Below are positions 11,981 to 23,649 of a stretch of DNA of 64,000 nt, one piece after another. Source of the stretch: Bretschneidera sinensis (lineage: Eukaryota; Streptophyta; Magnoliopsida; Brassicales; Akaniaceae); contig CM043697.1 in assembly GCA_023935145.1 (NCBI GenBank), positions 56,738,501-56,802,500 of the forward strand, in the 5' to 3' direction. Position 1 is the stretch's first letter, and each line of letters begins with the position of its first letter. The position numbers and the translations under genes are program-made. The notes beneath the pieces were generated by a model. The model was not told the DNA's origin. It saw only the letters and a list, made by a program, of their open reading frames with translations, and made no database searches.

Positions 11981-14977
11981 TTGTATGGATAATAGTTATT
12001 TTTTTTATCAAGTTACCTAGACACCACATTCTTTCCTCCTTCTTAAGCCAACTGATTTATAGAGACTAGTAATCAATTTGGCTTATAGGATCATTCTCTT
12101 CGCCTAAACTACTTCAAAGTTGTATTAGATTGTTGGGTGAAAAGAAGATGAAAGTCCATCAAGGAGGCGGCTATATGGATTATTGAGTGTTATGGCTGCA
12201 AATTGCAATGATGGTGGTGGAAAATTTGACGTAGACATTCCAATCATTTCAGTCCACTTTGGGACAATAAGTTCAGTTCACTCAATCAAGATTTCTTGAA
12301 TTTGAATACTTTCTTCAGCTTAGATTTTGGATGACCAATTCGTAAATAGAATTACTTAGCCAGAAAATTTCGTTTTCTTTTAACAATTAAGGGTGAGAAT
12401 TGAATTTAAAATATTTTTTCAGGAGTGCAGGCCAGCTAGCACAACCTAACCTGAGTTGCACAAGATATAATTAGAATTTTTTAGGGTTGAGTTGAATTAA
12501 GGTTGGAGTTTTCTAACCCTAACCCAACATATAACATGTAAACCCGGATTTAACAACATAATCTATATTATAAATTGGTGATTTGAATTTATGTAGGATG
12601 CAACCTTTTAAAATTTGGATGTTCAAAAAATATTAAAATAAAAATTGTTCATGTTTATGCTTTTAAAATTCTATTTGTAATATTTACCATTTGAAATAAA
12701 AAAATATATATAATCAAAATTTAATTTGATCAATCCGACTCAATCTATTTGAGCTCGATTTTAATTTTACAAGTCAATCCAAAACTAATTGGAGCTTAAC
12801 TCAATTTTTCATAGATTGAATTAGGGTTAAGATTGAAACAAATATATTATGAATTATATTAGAATTAACTTCAAACCCAACTCATTTCAACTTTTACACA
12901 TAAAAAAATGTAATTTAATTACCAAATGAATTTTGTAAAAGTAAATATAATATCAATCTTAATCAAACCATGTCTTTTTGGACAACCTAAATTGGACATA
13001 ATCGGTACCCATCTAAATGAGGTCCATGATCTGTCTCCACAATATTCAATTCGGCATCTTTGTCTTTTATACCAACTTAATTGATCTAATGAGGCTTCAT
13101 TTACACCCCAACAATTGGGCCACTCTTTTGGAAGAACGGACCCACCAGCTGAAAATGCCACTTAAACACTATTCCTACAACTTCATTTACGTGAGAAGCT
13201 ACCTTTGTTGATAATTATTATTATCTCAAATTAAATGCATTTGAGTTTATTAAAATCTTGAATGTGATTATTAAGATCAATAATTTTTTTATAAAAAAAA
13301 TTATAGAAATAAATATCTAGAAATTAAAATTAAATTATTTTGATAAAATAAATAAATAGATGTTTTCTTGAAAATAATACTATAATAAAAAATATTAAAT
13401 ATTTATTTTGATCATATAATTATTGATCGAATTCTATTTTGATTACATAACTTTCAATTATGCCAATTAGATTTTATAATTTTGTTTGATTTTCAAATCC
13501 GATCATTTTAGTAAATTTGATCTTAAAATTAAACCGAATTTTTACTTCAACATCATGTTGAGGTGGTTAATAATATCATTTTAAAGGTAAAATCTATTTC
13601 GAATGAGATTTAAAATCTTTTTTTATTGAAAAGTAATTAAATTTTACATAATTTTAAAACCAATTTTATCAAAAAGATAAATTGAAAAGATACCCATTTT
13701 GCAATTGATTGTGACTAGTGAGCCGCCAGCCACTTTGCTTATTCCTTGTCACTTTCTTTCTTTTTTTTTTTCTTTTTTTCTTTTCCTTTTCCTTTTCCTT
13801 TTCCTTTTTTTGGTTAGAATAATAAGATTCATTAAAAAGGATTCTTTGGTTACTTGTGGAGATAGTTCGTGGAACTGTGATTCCAATAACAAGAAGACAA
13901 ACGGTAGACACAAAATTGCAATTTCTGCAGACTTAGCAAGGACCAACCTAGCTAACTGACAAGAAATATCTACTTCTCTCAACTTTGCTTTGCATTATCC
14001 TCAAGTTGGATCGTTTTATGGACGGCTATTAAATTACACATTTTCTCTAATATTTTTATAGTACAAGATTATATTAATGGTCCTAAAAATGATGTTTTTG
14101 TTCTCTAATATTAAATACATGTTATGTTAGATTGGTTTATTTAAATAATAGAGAACATTGTTATATGTTTTTTTATTACAATTTATTTATTCAATGTGAT
14201 ATGTGCATACAAATCCAAATTTACGAGTAAATAGTTTTATAAAAATAAATGAAGATACTAAATTTGAATACAACTTTTGAAGTAAATAAGTTAAGAAAAT
14301 AAATAATTATTTGTTATAGAAAAAATATACTCAATATAACATGTGGGTTAGAAAAATATAAATGTAAAGTAAAAATTTTAAAACTTAAGGGTATAAAAAA
14401 AATTACAGATGAAATTAAGAAATACATAGAGAACAAAAATATTGTATTATTAAAATTCAAACGCAACAAAATAAAAAAAAAATTATGAGGAAAGCTCTTT
14501 TTTTTTAGTTTTAGAATAAAATATCATAAATTTAATTTATTAGAGTAAATACCATGCACTAAATATATATTATCCTCTCTTTTTACCTTATTTTATAAGA
14601 TTTAAAAATAAGACTTTATATAGCTAGGCCTCGCAATTTGAAATACTTAACTAGATCACATGAGAGCCAAAAATGCTACATAAAGTCAATTTCCCTCTTT
14701 TAAAACAAGATCTCAAAAATTTAGTTGGAGATTAATTTTGGTTAGTTTACTACAAAATTTTATTATATTTTATTTTTGCTTCTTTATAGAATAAGATTTA
14801 GTATTTTTTTTTTAATTTAGCATGGCATATAGATTAGGTTTTATATAACCCACACGACGAAAAATACTAAATCTACATCATTTTGATAAAAAAAATAAAA
14901 TAAAAAAGCACAAAAAATCATTTTTTTGTATAATCTTATAAATTTAAATTTTATTTAAATTAATTCATTACATAACT
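11981..14977. other. AT-rich intergenic DNA without a recognised gene
   Basis: It contains degenerate repeats with a GGGTTGAGTTGAAT-like word (12480-12860) and a polypyrimidine tract of TTTTCC units (13750-13812). ORFs there are short and low-complexity. The 80-residue minus frame at 12919-13161 resembles no family I know. Confidence 0.5.
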
Positions 14978-15259
14978 TGATGGTATTTGCCAATGATGTT
15001 TTGGTTCACGGGTAAAAAAAATTAAGGTTGAGACTCTGGGACCACAAAGTCTCAAGTTCGATTCTCATGACCATGGTGTGGATTATTTGTCCAATTTACT
15101 TTTTGGTTATTCCTACTATTATAGGTGGAGTATATTAGTATTATGTAGGCCCTGTATATGAGTTAGTGATAGTATTTTGAGTTTTTATTGTGATCAGATC
15201 AATTATTATACTTGAATATAACATCGTTTGAATACAAAAAAAAAATGATGGTATTTTGC
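14978..15259 (+). mobile_element. tRNA-like SINE with target-site duplication
   Basis: The body of about 255 bp has a Pol III A-box-like TGGTTCACGGG (15002-15012) and a B-box-like AGTTCGATTCT (15055-15065) at normal spacing, and ends in an A run (15236-15245). It is flanked by the direct repeat TGATGGTATTT (14978-14988 and 15246-15256). These are the hallmarks of a plant SINE inserted by target-primed reverse transcription. Family unknown. Confidence 0.75.
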
Positions 15260-15282
15260 GTTTTAAGATTTTTATAATATTT

Positions 15283-16297
15283 GTGTAAATTATATTTTTA
15301 GTCTTTTTAGTTTGCCATATGTCTTTATTGGGTCCCTGAAGTTTAAAACGTCTTTATTAGGTCTTTTTAAATTTGGTTATTGTTAAAATCAGATCACCTA
15401 AATGACTCGGTAATTCCATCCTAGGTAGCATCCTATGTGATCTTAGGAAGTAAAAAAAGTATTTTTCCCTAAATCTCATCATCTCTCCCAACAAAATCAC
15501 GAACATGATTTATTTCTTCCATTTTTTCTTCTCTTTTTCTTCTTCTTCCTCCTTTTCTTATTTCTTTTCACATTCTTCTTCTCCCTCCTTCCACATCTGT
15601 CGTGCAGCGCCGCGCACTGCCATGGAAGATCTACAACATCGCGCTGCAGATCTATCGTGTACAATGACTCTACCACTCGGCCTGCTCTAAACTCTGTTTA
15701 CTAGAGATTTTTGTATAGCCTTTTAAAGGCGGATGATGATGCATCTGAGGTGATTACAAAGACAGAGAAGAACAAGTAGTAGTAAGTAGAGAAAGATACA
15801 AAAGTTTTTTTTACTTTTGTTGTACCGTTTCTCTTGGATAAATAAATTTCATCTTTTATCCTTAAAAAAAAGCTAAATTGAAAATAGTTGAAAATCCCGG
15901 TGCATTATTTCTTTTTTTTATACTACCTAATACTTGAGGAAAGCTAAGACGCTCATGGTCCTAAATTTATACAAACAAATAATATTGTGATTAGTCTTGC
16001 TCTCAATTCTCTGCCATGGACTACTACAATCTCACCAATTCTGTTAAGATGGTTACACTTAAGAGATGTCTCTAGTTTAGAAGTTGAAAAGTTTGATGGG
16101 TCGATTCATTGAAAGAAATAAATGGAAGAAAAAAATCTTGTTAGTGATTTTGTTGGGAAAATTTATGAGATTTGAGAAAAAAATGATATTTTTTTTATTG
16201 TCTAAGGCCACATAAGATGCCACTTAGGATGAAATTACCGTATCATTTAGGTGAATGATCGGCAAATTAAAAGGACTAAAAATAAAATTTACTCTAA
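15283..16297. mobile_element. MULE-like element with long terminal inverted repeats
   Basis: The left arm (15283-15520) and right arm (16124-16297) are imperfect inverted copies. Both outer ends read GTGTAAAT/GAGTAAAT followed by a TATTTTTAGTC-like stretch, and both inner ends reach a Lys-rich GGAAGAAA-type word. The left arm contains extra sequence near 15325-15380. Arms of around 200 bp and the lack of a transposase suggest a non-autonomous Mutator-like element. The interior (15520-16120) includes an unusually GC-rich patch at 15597-15660. No 9-bp target duplication was found. Confidence 0.65.
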
Positions 16298-18088
16298 GTT
16301 TTCCTTAATTTAAGATTAGAATTTATATAACTTACATAAATACAAATATCAAACTTATGTTATATAGGAAAATAAATGTCATATAAGTTCAACTTTTCCA
16401 TTTTTTAAAAATAAATCTCCCCGCATCCTACCTCGTTTGTCCATGCATTAAAAATTTTCAGTTTTCTTGATTTACTTTTATAAGTAAAACATTTTTACAC
16501 TGCATAGACATGAAAAAAAAACATCGCAGTTATCAATAAAAGATATTTTTGGAAAGGTAATGGTGTTTTTTTTATAAAAAAAAAGACAATGCATTTAATG
16601 ATGCGTTCTATAAAAAAGTTGGAAGATCAAATATGATCAAATAAAATAAAACGGAAGGAGTATTATAATTTAATTTGTTGAAGATTTAATTTAAGTGTAT
16701 TTACTACAGACATGACTTGATTATATTTTTTACACTGGATCTTTTTATTAACTAAGTTTTATTATTTCATGTCTTTATAGGCTTATAAGCTATGCATTAT
16801 ATAACTCAAATATTTATAAAACCAAAGCTACTTCATTTTGGTCAAGGAAAAAAACAAGAAGCCCTTATGGCAAAAGCTGAAGGGTTATCTAAAATAGTTA
16901 CATTTAATAGATATATCATGGTATCAACCCTCATTCACCTTTTTTTTTTATTAAAAAAGGAAATTCTTTAAATAATTGAAAATAAAAAATAAAATCTTAA
17001 GATAATGAGAAAATGTCTAAATATTAGTTGTGATACTTTGCTAAAATATAGTTGAGTGATAATTATCTCAAATCTCCAAATAATCTTTTTATAGCCTAAA
17101 AATTATAATTTGTTTGGAAACTAGGAATTCTGAAAATCAAATGGAAATCTTCACATGCTTCACACTGGCAAAAATAACATGTTGTCTACTGTTCAGCCTC
17201 AACATGCCTTTAACCCCAACTATCTCTATCTATGTATGGTCATTAATGTACTAATTGTGAATATAAACAACCATTCTTGAAAGGTCAGGTCATAATCAGT
17301 TCTCAATTAGCAAATTTGTTATCTATACAGACAAACTTTAACCTGGCCCATATGAAGTTTTGTACTATTAAACTAAAAGCCTGAGTTTATGCATGAGAGC
17401 AGATGGAGTCAATGAGATGGAGGATGGTGAGCTGGAAACATCTCCCACATGTTTCACGGCCATTTTAGTTTATTTCTTTTTGAGATATAAACCACATACG
17501 TCTTTCATCAATCCCTTTCATGTTGCTAATTAATACAATCAATGTAATTAGCTGGAGAGCTCAATGAGTCAAGGTCACTCGTTTGCACAATTCATAAGTC
17601 AAGTTCATTTTAATTTTATTTTTAAAAGTTAATAACCACATCACTGCTAACATGGATCTGACGTAGCATTTTCATTAATCTTTTACAGGAAATCGGGAGA
17701 AATTCTTGTTTGCATTTGGTGTAAAATTTATTTTTGCACAAAAGTGAAAATTACTTGACTGATAATTTTGGAGAACTTCACGATAATGTCTGTACATACT
17801 CAACTAACGTTACCAATGAAATTCCAAAAAATTATCAATCAAGTTTTCACCATAGTACAAAAATGAGTTTTGCATCGGTGCAGATAAGAATTTCTCAAAA
17901 TTCATACACAATTGAAACACTAAAAACACATTTGATGACCCGATTAAAGTGTGATTTGAGTAATACTTTAAGGGAAGATTAAAACTATTTTTTTTTTAAA
18001 GTGGATTGAAGATTTAAATAAATTTAAAAAAGATTAAATCAAAATCCAAATGAGATCAATAACATCCGACCAGTTCTCCATTAAAAAT
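16298..18088. other. AT-rich intergenic DNA, no gene recognised
   Basis: There are only short, low-complexity or compositionally random reading frames. No RNA gene, LTR pair or terminal inverted repeat was seen by eye. Confidence 0.5.
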
Positions 18089-18314
18089 AAAGTAATTTAC
18101 ATAGATCTCCTTGAGGTAACGTATAATTGTAAACACCTCCTTTGTATTTTCTAAACCTTCACTTACACTATTTACAAGGAAAGTTTAATCACATGGAATC
18201 ACATGAAATCAAATTTAATCTTTCCTATCAGGGAGTGTAAGTGAAGGTTTAGAAAATACAAGAGAGAAGTTTACAATTATACATTACCTCAAGAGATGTC
18301 TGTATAACTTACCC
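18089..18314. mobile_element. MITE with about 77-bp terminal inverted repeats
   Basis: The left half (18089-18170) and right half (18233-18314) form a near-perfect inverted repeat. TATAATTGTAAAC and TTTTCTAAACCTTCACTTAC occur on the left and their reverse complements on the right. The loop is about 60 bp. Size and structure fit a MITE. The terminal word resembles GGTAAGTTATAC/AAGTAATTTACA. No clear target duplication was found. Confidence 0.7.
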
Positions 18315-18436
18315 TTAAAAACAAATGAAAAGTGAACCATTCTGACATGACTAGATTCTACATGAACCACATTAATCTCCTCCAAGTTGAACTCAACTGT
18401 ACAACACGCAAGTAGATCAAACATATATTTAAATCC

Positions 18437-18926
18437 TGTTGATGCAGCCAATAAAGGCGTCCACCAATAAGCTGATGACACATGGAACAACTTCCCCCAA
18501 TAAGCTGATGACACATGGAACCATCTCCCCCAATAAACTAATGGCACGAGGGATGACCTCCATCCTATAGCAGGAGGACACATGGAGCGGGCAGTTGACG
18601 CAACCGTCGAAGTGTAAGCGTGATTAAGGGGATTAAGCTCCATCTGAACACGCAACCGATATCTCTCAGCAAAGAAGCGAGATCTTTCGGATTTCACCTA
18701 GGTATGTGAATCCAAATCATCTTCAACTTTTACAATCCTTATACCAAAGATTCAAATTATAACTCTCCCATTGTCTCAAAACCCCACACTGACAAGAGCA
18801 TCAGAGTGTCATCGGAGGCATCACCCCCCTCTCCTCTGGTGACTCTCTAGTTCACCTCTATTTCTTTGTGTAGGGCCCCCCTGAAGCACCAATCTCCAGC
18901 TCAGCAAAATATTCCAGGCATCAACA
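18437..18926 (+). repeat. 5' LTR of Tat-like element, TATA region deleted
   Basis: It is 490 bp and matches 23119-23649 except that about 46 bp are missing between TTTCAC and AGGTATGTGAATCC near 18700. The missing segment in the partner holds the CCACGTGAC box and the TATAAAA box. An internal GCTGATGACACATGGA word occurs twice. Confidence 0.9.
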
Positions 18927-19006
18927 AATTGGCGTCGTCCATGGGAATAAATTAATCTCTCATTGAATAGTAAAAGCGAAGAAGCGTAAAGAACTCATTT
19001 GTTGCC

Positions 19007-20304
19007 ATGCCACCCAGAAACACCACAAAAAAAGTAGCAAGGGAGTCGCCGGGGCGTGCTTCGCACCCATTCGGAGCCACACCTACAACCAACAATCCAG
19101 ATTGAGGTTCCCCACAATATCTGAATGCATAAACCCTTGGGTCGGACCGATGAGCCCCCTTCAGAGAGCAACACCCTCGCCACTCGGGTACAGATTCCCC
19201 CGACCTCGGGAGGATGACCATAGAACATCCAACCGCTTCGATAACCCAGGCTCAGTTCCACGAGCTCTCTCGGTTGATAACTAAAATCCTAGACAAATTG
19301 GATCTCCTGGTGATTCCTAACCTTAATCCCAACGTCCAATTGCTGGCGTTCAAAAAAGGACTAAGATCTAGGGTCTTTAGCTCCAAACTCACTATGCGTC
19401 CGTCTAAAGATATGAACGAGGTTCTGGTCCAAGCCGAGAAGTACATGTTAGCTGAAAACGATTAGGCTTTTCGAATAGAAAGAGAAGGGGGACAGAGAAA
19501 AAAAGGAAAGACGTCGACCCCTACAGCCAAAAGACCCCACCAAGAAGGTAGATACAAGGCCCAGACCCGATTTGATAGTTTCATCCCCTCAATGCATCCA
19601 GAACCAACGTCTTGATGTAACTTCATAACAGGTCGGTCCTCTAGTGGCCCCCTAAGCCACAACACCTCAACGAAGACCAAAGTAAATGGTGTCAATTCTA
19701 CAGGAATCACGGGCACGACACCGAAAAATGCCATAGTTTGAAGCTGCAAATTGAAGCTTTCATCAACCGAAGGCATCTAAAGAAGTTTACTGGATCTCGA
19801 CAGAGGATGACTCCCAACCAACTTAGAGGAAACCCCGGACGCCCCTCTATTCCAGAACGAGAGCATCAGAACCCTTGAAAATCCTCGAGACCCAGCCAGG
19901 GAAAACCTGACTAAAGGAACCAAGAGGTAGCAGCGATCAAAATTATCAAAATGATCTATGGAGGCCCCACAGCTGGAGGTAGTTCAGGACAGAGTAGCAA
20001 GGCGTACGCCAGAACTGTGGCCTCCGTTAGTGACCCCCATAAACGAATGAAGTCAAGCTTGGTAATCTCGTTCACGGACGATGATTTAGATGGGGTACAG
20101 ACCCCGCACGACAATGCGGTAGTGGTCTCCCTCTTAGTGGCCAACAACGAAGTCAAACGCATCCTGGTGGAAAATGGGAGCACAGTAGACATCTTGTTCT
20201 ATAACGCTTTCCAACCAATGCAGCTAAAAGATGAGCAACTAGAACCGACTTTGTTGTACGGCTTAGCGGGAACCTCGGTGTTCGCTGAAGGATTTCTCAC
20301 CTAA
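19007..20304 (+). pseudogene. Tat-like gag and protease remnants
   Basis: Plus-strand frames begin MPPRNTTKKVARESPGRAS at 19007, directly after the primer-binding region. A short gag core follows (19290-19462; FKKGLRSRVFSSKLTMRPSK then VLVQAEKYMLAEND, matching the retrotransposon-gag end and its RAEKYI-like word). The frame at 19951-20304 carries ISFTDDDLDGVQTPHDNAVV and VKRILVENGSTVDILFYNAF. The latter is the retropepsin active-site region, normally VLVDNGSSADILF. The catalytic Asp is Glu here, and much of gag between these parts is deleted or full of stops. Confidence 0.82.
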
Positions 20305-20399
20305 GAAATCAGTGTCTCGACCACAGAACAGAGCCCATCGATAAGCTTCCGAGAGAGCTCAAGCATATCTCGGGGAGGGATCCCCATGATGAGATACTC

Positions 20400-21780
20400 T
20401 CAGGCCACCCGTGGATGGGTGAAAACCGAGTCATCCACCTTCAAAGCCCAACGGGGTGTGAAGACTTCGACAGGTGAAGGGACTCCTCGGAATGAAGATG
20501 GGCCCTGAGGAGGCTCGGATGGAGGCACAGTTGGGGAGAACCTCGGTTTTAGGGAAGACCTCGGGGGGCTCTCCATTGCGAGAGGCACGGGAGAAGATGC
20601 CCACGACCTCTTCTTTGAGCCTTGGGCCAATGCTGGTTTTTTCCCCTGCGAAGCCCACTTCTTTTCCTGGGCAATCTTTCTGGTTTGTTCCTTGGCCTTA
20701 GTTGTCAACTCCATTTCTGCACAAAACGAAAAGTGACAGTATCAAGTCAAAACGCGAGAGAAATAAGTAAAAAGCATGGTATAAAGGAAAAACCAAATAT
20801 AAGAGTAGAAGTAAAAAGCACAAACTACGATATTACCGTGCTTTAAGCTTGCTTTGGGACAGTTGGGGTGCCTTCCTAATTCCTCATTATCATATAACAC
20901 CTCAACATCTAAGGGCATGACCACCATGGCCCTCAACGTCTCTTGCTCTCGATGTAGAAGATGTGGCTTCCCCTTGCCCGCACGGTCTAGGCTCCAGCTG
21001 AGGGGGACTTAGAATCTCTCAACACTTCGAACGAAGAAAAATGACTTTTCCCACTTCTTGTTTGAACAAGGCTTCCTCTTCAGCACCCTCATCTTCGCCC
21101 TCGAACTAAGCACTACCCATCCAGTCTGTCTGTGCTTGCTTATTTGAAAGTGGACCTTGAAGCCAACTATATTCATGAAGCTGCCCACCTCCGTGCACAC
21201 GCAAATAAAAGCCATAATGAGGCGCACTGAGTTGGGCACCAATTAACACAGTGCTATGTCGAAATACCTCAACACCGCGCAGAAGAAGGGGTGGAGGGGA
21301 AACCTGAGCTCGATCTTTATATGCTGCTCATAAACACACAACTCATAAGGCACGCGGCTCGGGAGGATGTCACATGCCCTCTCCCCGACCTCTGCTAGCA
21401 TGAGGGCATTCTCTACCGGAATACGGTACACCCTTCTAATAACTTCAAGTTCTTCCTCCCCCACTGTGCTGGGCAAAGAGTTGGCCGCGTACGACCACTG
21501 TTCCCTTTCTTCGACCATTATATCCCCCCTCACCTCGACCAACGACTTATCGGCCTCGTCCCTCGTAACAGTCATCAGAAGAGGAGTCTTCTTCGTCTCC
21601 CTCCTCCTCTCAGGGGTATAGAGAACCATGGTAAGTGGTCCCTCCTAAGGAACAATCTTTTTTGAGGATTCATCCCCATTGGAGAAGACGCCCATGGCCT
21701 TCTCCAGCTCCCTAGACAGATCACCGTTGTCTTCATTACCACTACTAGCTTTATCACTAGACTTATCTACCTTAGACATG
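20400..21780 (-). pseudogene. Antisense ORF of a Tat-lineage element (putative gypsy-type transposon domain), apparently spliced
   Basis: On the strand opposite to gag, a reading frame starts at ATG 21780 (MSKVDKSSDKASSGNEDNGD) and runs in one frame to 20836, broken by three stops: a TAG just before 21629, a TAA at 21243-21245 and a TAA at 21009-21011. It contains YELCVYEQHIKIELRFPLHP and LVPNSVRLIMAF, words I recognise from the plant 'putative gypsy type transposon' domain. At 20836 a GTAATATC donor and at 20717 a TTTTGTGCAG acceptor bound a 120-bp intron. Splicing keeps the frame into KHEMELTTKAKEQTRKIAQE, and the Lys/Pro/Ser-rich tail runs to 20400. Tat elements are known to carry such antisense ORFs; the function is unknown. 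Confidence 0.75.
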
Positions 21781-22329
21781 ATGAGGGAGTAGGAGAACTC
21801 GCCCAAAGTTCAAGACTACTCTGATGTGGGTGATTAGACCATGGCTTTAGTCTCCTCTCTATAAGCACGCCTCCTACGATCTCCACCTAATCTCGAGCAC
21901 CTCCGAAACTCTTGAGCGACTCCAAGAAACCTTCAAATTTCCACTCTTCAAACTTAAAACCGACTCCGTGGGCTCTCAAATATTTCTCTCAAAACATAAA
22001 TGAAGTAAGGTGAGTAGAAATGGGAAGGAACCACCCTTATACAGAATCACGGGCGTGGCGAACGAAGGGCATTAATTTCCCTACAGTTAGAAGGAGGTGG
22101 CACTTAGTGTCATCAAGGAGCTGTTGCTCTCCCTAAAGACTCTGATGAATGTAACGGTGCAACATCTCATGAACCCAAAGCACCGTTACATTCCCCAAAG
22201 TAAAAAGCGAACGATCAAATAAATATGCATCGCCATTTCGTCAAAAAGCTGCCGTATCCATTAAATACCTCTTGACTCCATAAAGAAAGATGTCCCAACG
22301 GTTCAGGCATTAAATGAGCCACTAGGAGG
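21781..22329. other. Upstream region of the antisense ORF
   Basis: This is non-coding sequence between the antisense start codon and the tandem repeats. It would contain the antisense promoter if one exists. A TATA-like motif is not obvious. Confidence 0.35.
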
Positions 22330-22510
22330 TCCAAGAAGGGAAGCTCTAAAAGCCTACTAGGAGATCCAATGATCAAAACCCTAAAAGCTTATTGGGAGAT
22401 CCAAAGATCAAAGCCCTAAAAGTCTATTGGGAGATCCAAGGATCAAAGCCCCAAAAGTCCACTAGGAGATCTAGGAAGGGAAGCCCAAAAGTCCACTAAA
22501 AACTCTAAAA
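22330..22510. repeat. Short tandem repeat, period about 35 bp
   Basis: About four imperfect copies of a unit with GGGAGATCCAAAGATCAAAG followed by CCCTAAAAGT. It lies directly before the hairpin minisatellite of the same element. Confidence 0.7.
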
Positions 22511-22529
22511 GTGAGCGAAGCACGATTCA

Positions 22530-23030
22530 AAGCCTCTTAGGCTGAGCATCTGGATTGCTTGTCATATGCTTGGGTCAAAATCTCCTAGGCACCAAGCATA
22601 TTGACTGCTTGTCATATACTCGGCACAAAGTCTCCTAGACCGATCATATGGACTGCTTGTCATATGATCGGCACAAAGTCTCTAAGGCCAAGCATATTGA
22701 CTTTTTGTCATATGCTCGGCTAGAAGCTTCCTAGGCCGAGCATATGAACTGTTTGTCATATGCTCAGCTCAAAGTCTCCTAGGTTGAGCAAATGGACTGC
22801 TTGTCATATGCTCGGCTAAAAGCCTCCAAGGCCGAGCATATTGACTACTACTCATATACTCTGCCCAAAGCCTCCAAGGCCGAGCATATTAACTATTGTT
22901 TATATGCTCGGCCCAAAAGCCTCCAAGGCCGAGCATATTAACTATTGTTTATATGCTCGGCCCAAAAGCCTCCAAGGCTGAGCATATTAAGTATTACTCA
23001 TCCCAAATTTCCTGAGGCTGGGCGCATTGA
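22530..23030. repeat. Minisatellite of 48-bp hairpin-forming units
   Basis: About ten tandem copies. Each unit contains CCGAGCATAT, a loop of about 12 nt such as TGACTGCTTGTC, then ATATGCTCGG, so every unit can fold into a 10-bp stem. A spacer like CACAAAGTCTCCTAGG links the units. At 22640-22671 both arms carry the same variant (CCGATCATAT...ATATGATCGG), so pairing is kept. Two units near 22870-22980 are almost identical, pointing to recent duplication. Confidence 0.9.
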
Positions 23031-23118
23031 TTGTTCCTCATGAAAACACTCAGCCATAGGCTGGAGCTCTACTATACTTCCTCTAAGCACACAAGTATGC
23101 TTGAGGAAGTGGGGAGCC

Positions 23119-23649
23119 TGTAATGCAGCCAATAAAGGCATCCACCAATAAGCTGATGACACATGGACCCACTTCCCCTAATAAGCCGATGACACGTATC
23201 TCCCCCAATAAACTGATGGCACGAGGGACGACCTCCATCCTATTGCAGGAGGACACGCTGAGCGAGTAGTTGATGCAACCGTTGAAGTGTAAGCGTGATT
23301 AAGGGGACTAAGCTCCATCTGAACATGCGACCGAGATCTCTCAGCAAAAAAACGAGATCTTTTGGGATTTCACTATCCCGGCCACGTGACCTGCCCACCT
23401 CAAAAACCCTATAAAAGGCCCCAGGTATGTGAATCCAAATCATCTTCAACTTTTACAATCCTCTTACCAAAAATTCAGATTATAACTCTCCTGTTGTCTC
23501 AAAACCCCACATTGACAAGCGTGTCAGAGTGTCATCGGAGGCATCACCATCCCTCTCTTCCGATGACTCTATAATTCACCCTTATTTCCTTGTGCAGGCC
23601 CCCCTAAAGTACCAACCTCTAGCTCAGCAAAATATTCCAGGCATCAACA
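23119..23649 (+). repeat. 3' LTR of Tat-like element
   Basis: It is 531 bp and ends CCAGGCATCAACA. It retains a CACGTG box (23383-23388) and a TATAAAA box (23410-23416), which place the expected transcription start near 23440. It matches 18437-18926. Confidence 0.9.

Larger units (their letters stand above)
18437..23649 (+). mobile_element. Non-autonomous Tat-lineage Gypsy element (gag and protease remnants plus antisense ORF)
   Basis: The LTRs at 18437-18926 and 23119-23649 share the ends TGTTGATGC/GCATCAACA (the right start is mutated to TGTAATGC). The left LTR is followed by ATTGGCGTCGTCCATGGGAA, a primer-binding region of the type seen in plant Gypsy elements. The right LTR is preceded by the polypurine tract GAGGAAGTGGGGAGCC, so the element points right. 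It keeps gag and protease scraps (19007-20304), lacks RT, RNase H and integrase, then has an antisense ORF (20400-21780) and tandem repeats (22330-23030). I found no matching 5-bp flanks (AATCC against CTTGT), so ends may have been shuffled by recombination. Confidence 0.88.

Noticed and set aside
12919..13161. 80-residue minus frame (Trp- and Arg-rich)
   Set aside because: It looked possibly protein-like, but I could not connect it to any family and it lacks context.
13669..13982. Three overlapping ORFs with KEKEKEKEK-like runs
   Set aside because: They are produced by a TTTTCC polypyrimidine repeat, with no conserved domain.
18284..18697. 137-residue minus ORF
   Set aside because: It spans the MITE arm, the flank and the antisense of the Tat LTR, so it is a chance frame across unrelated elements.
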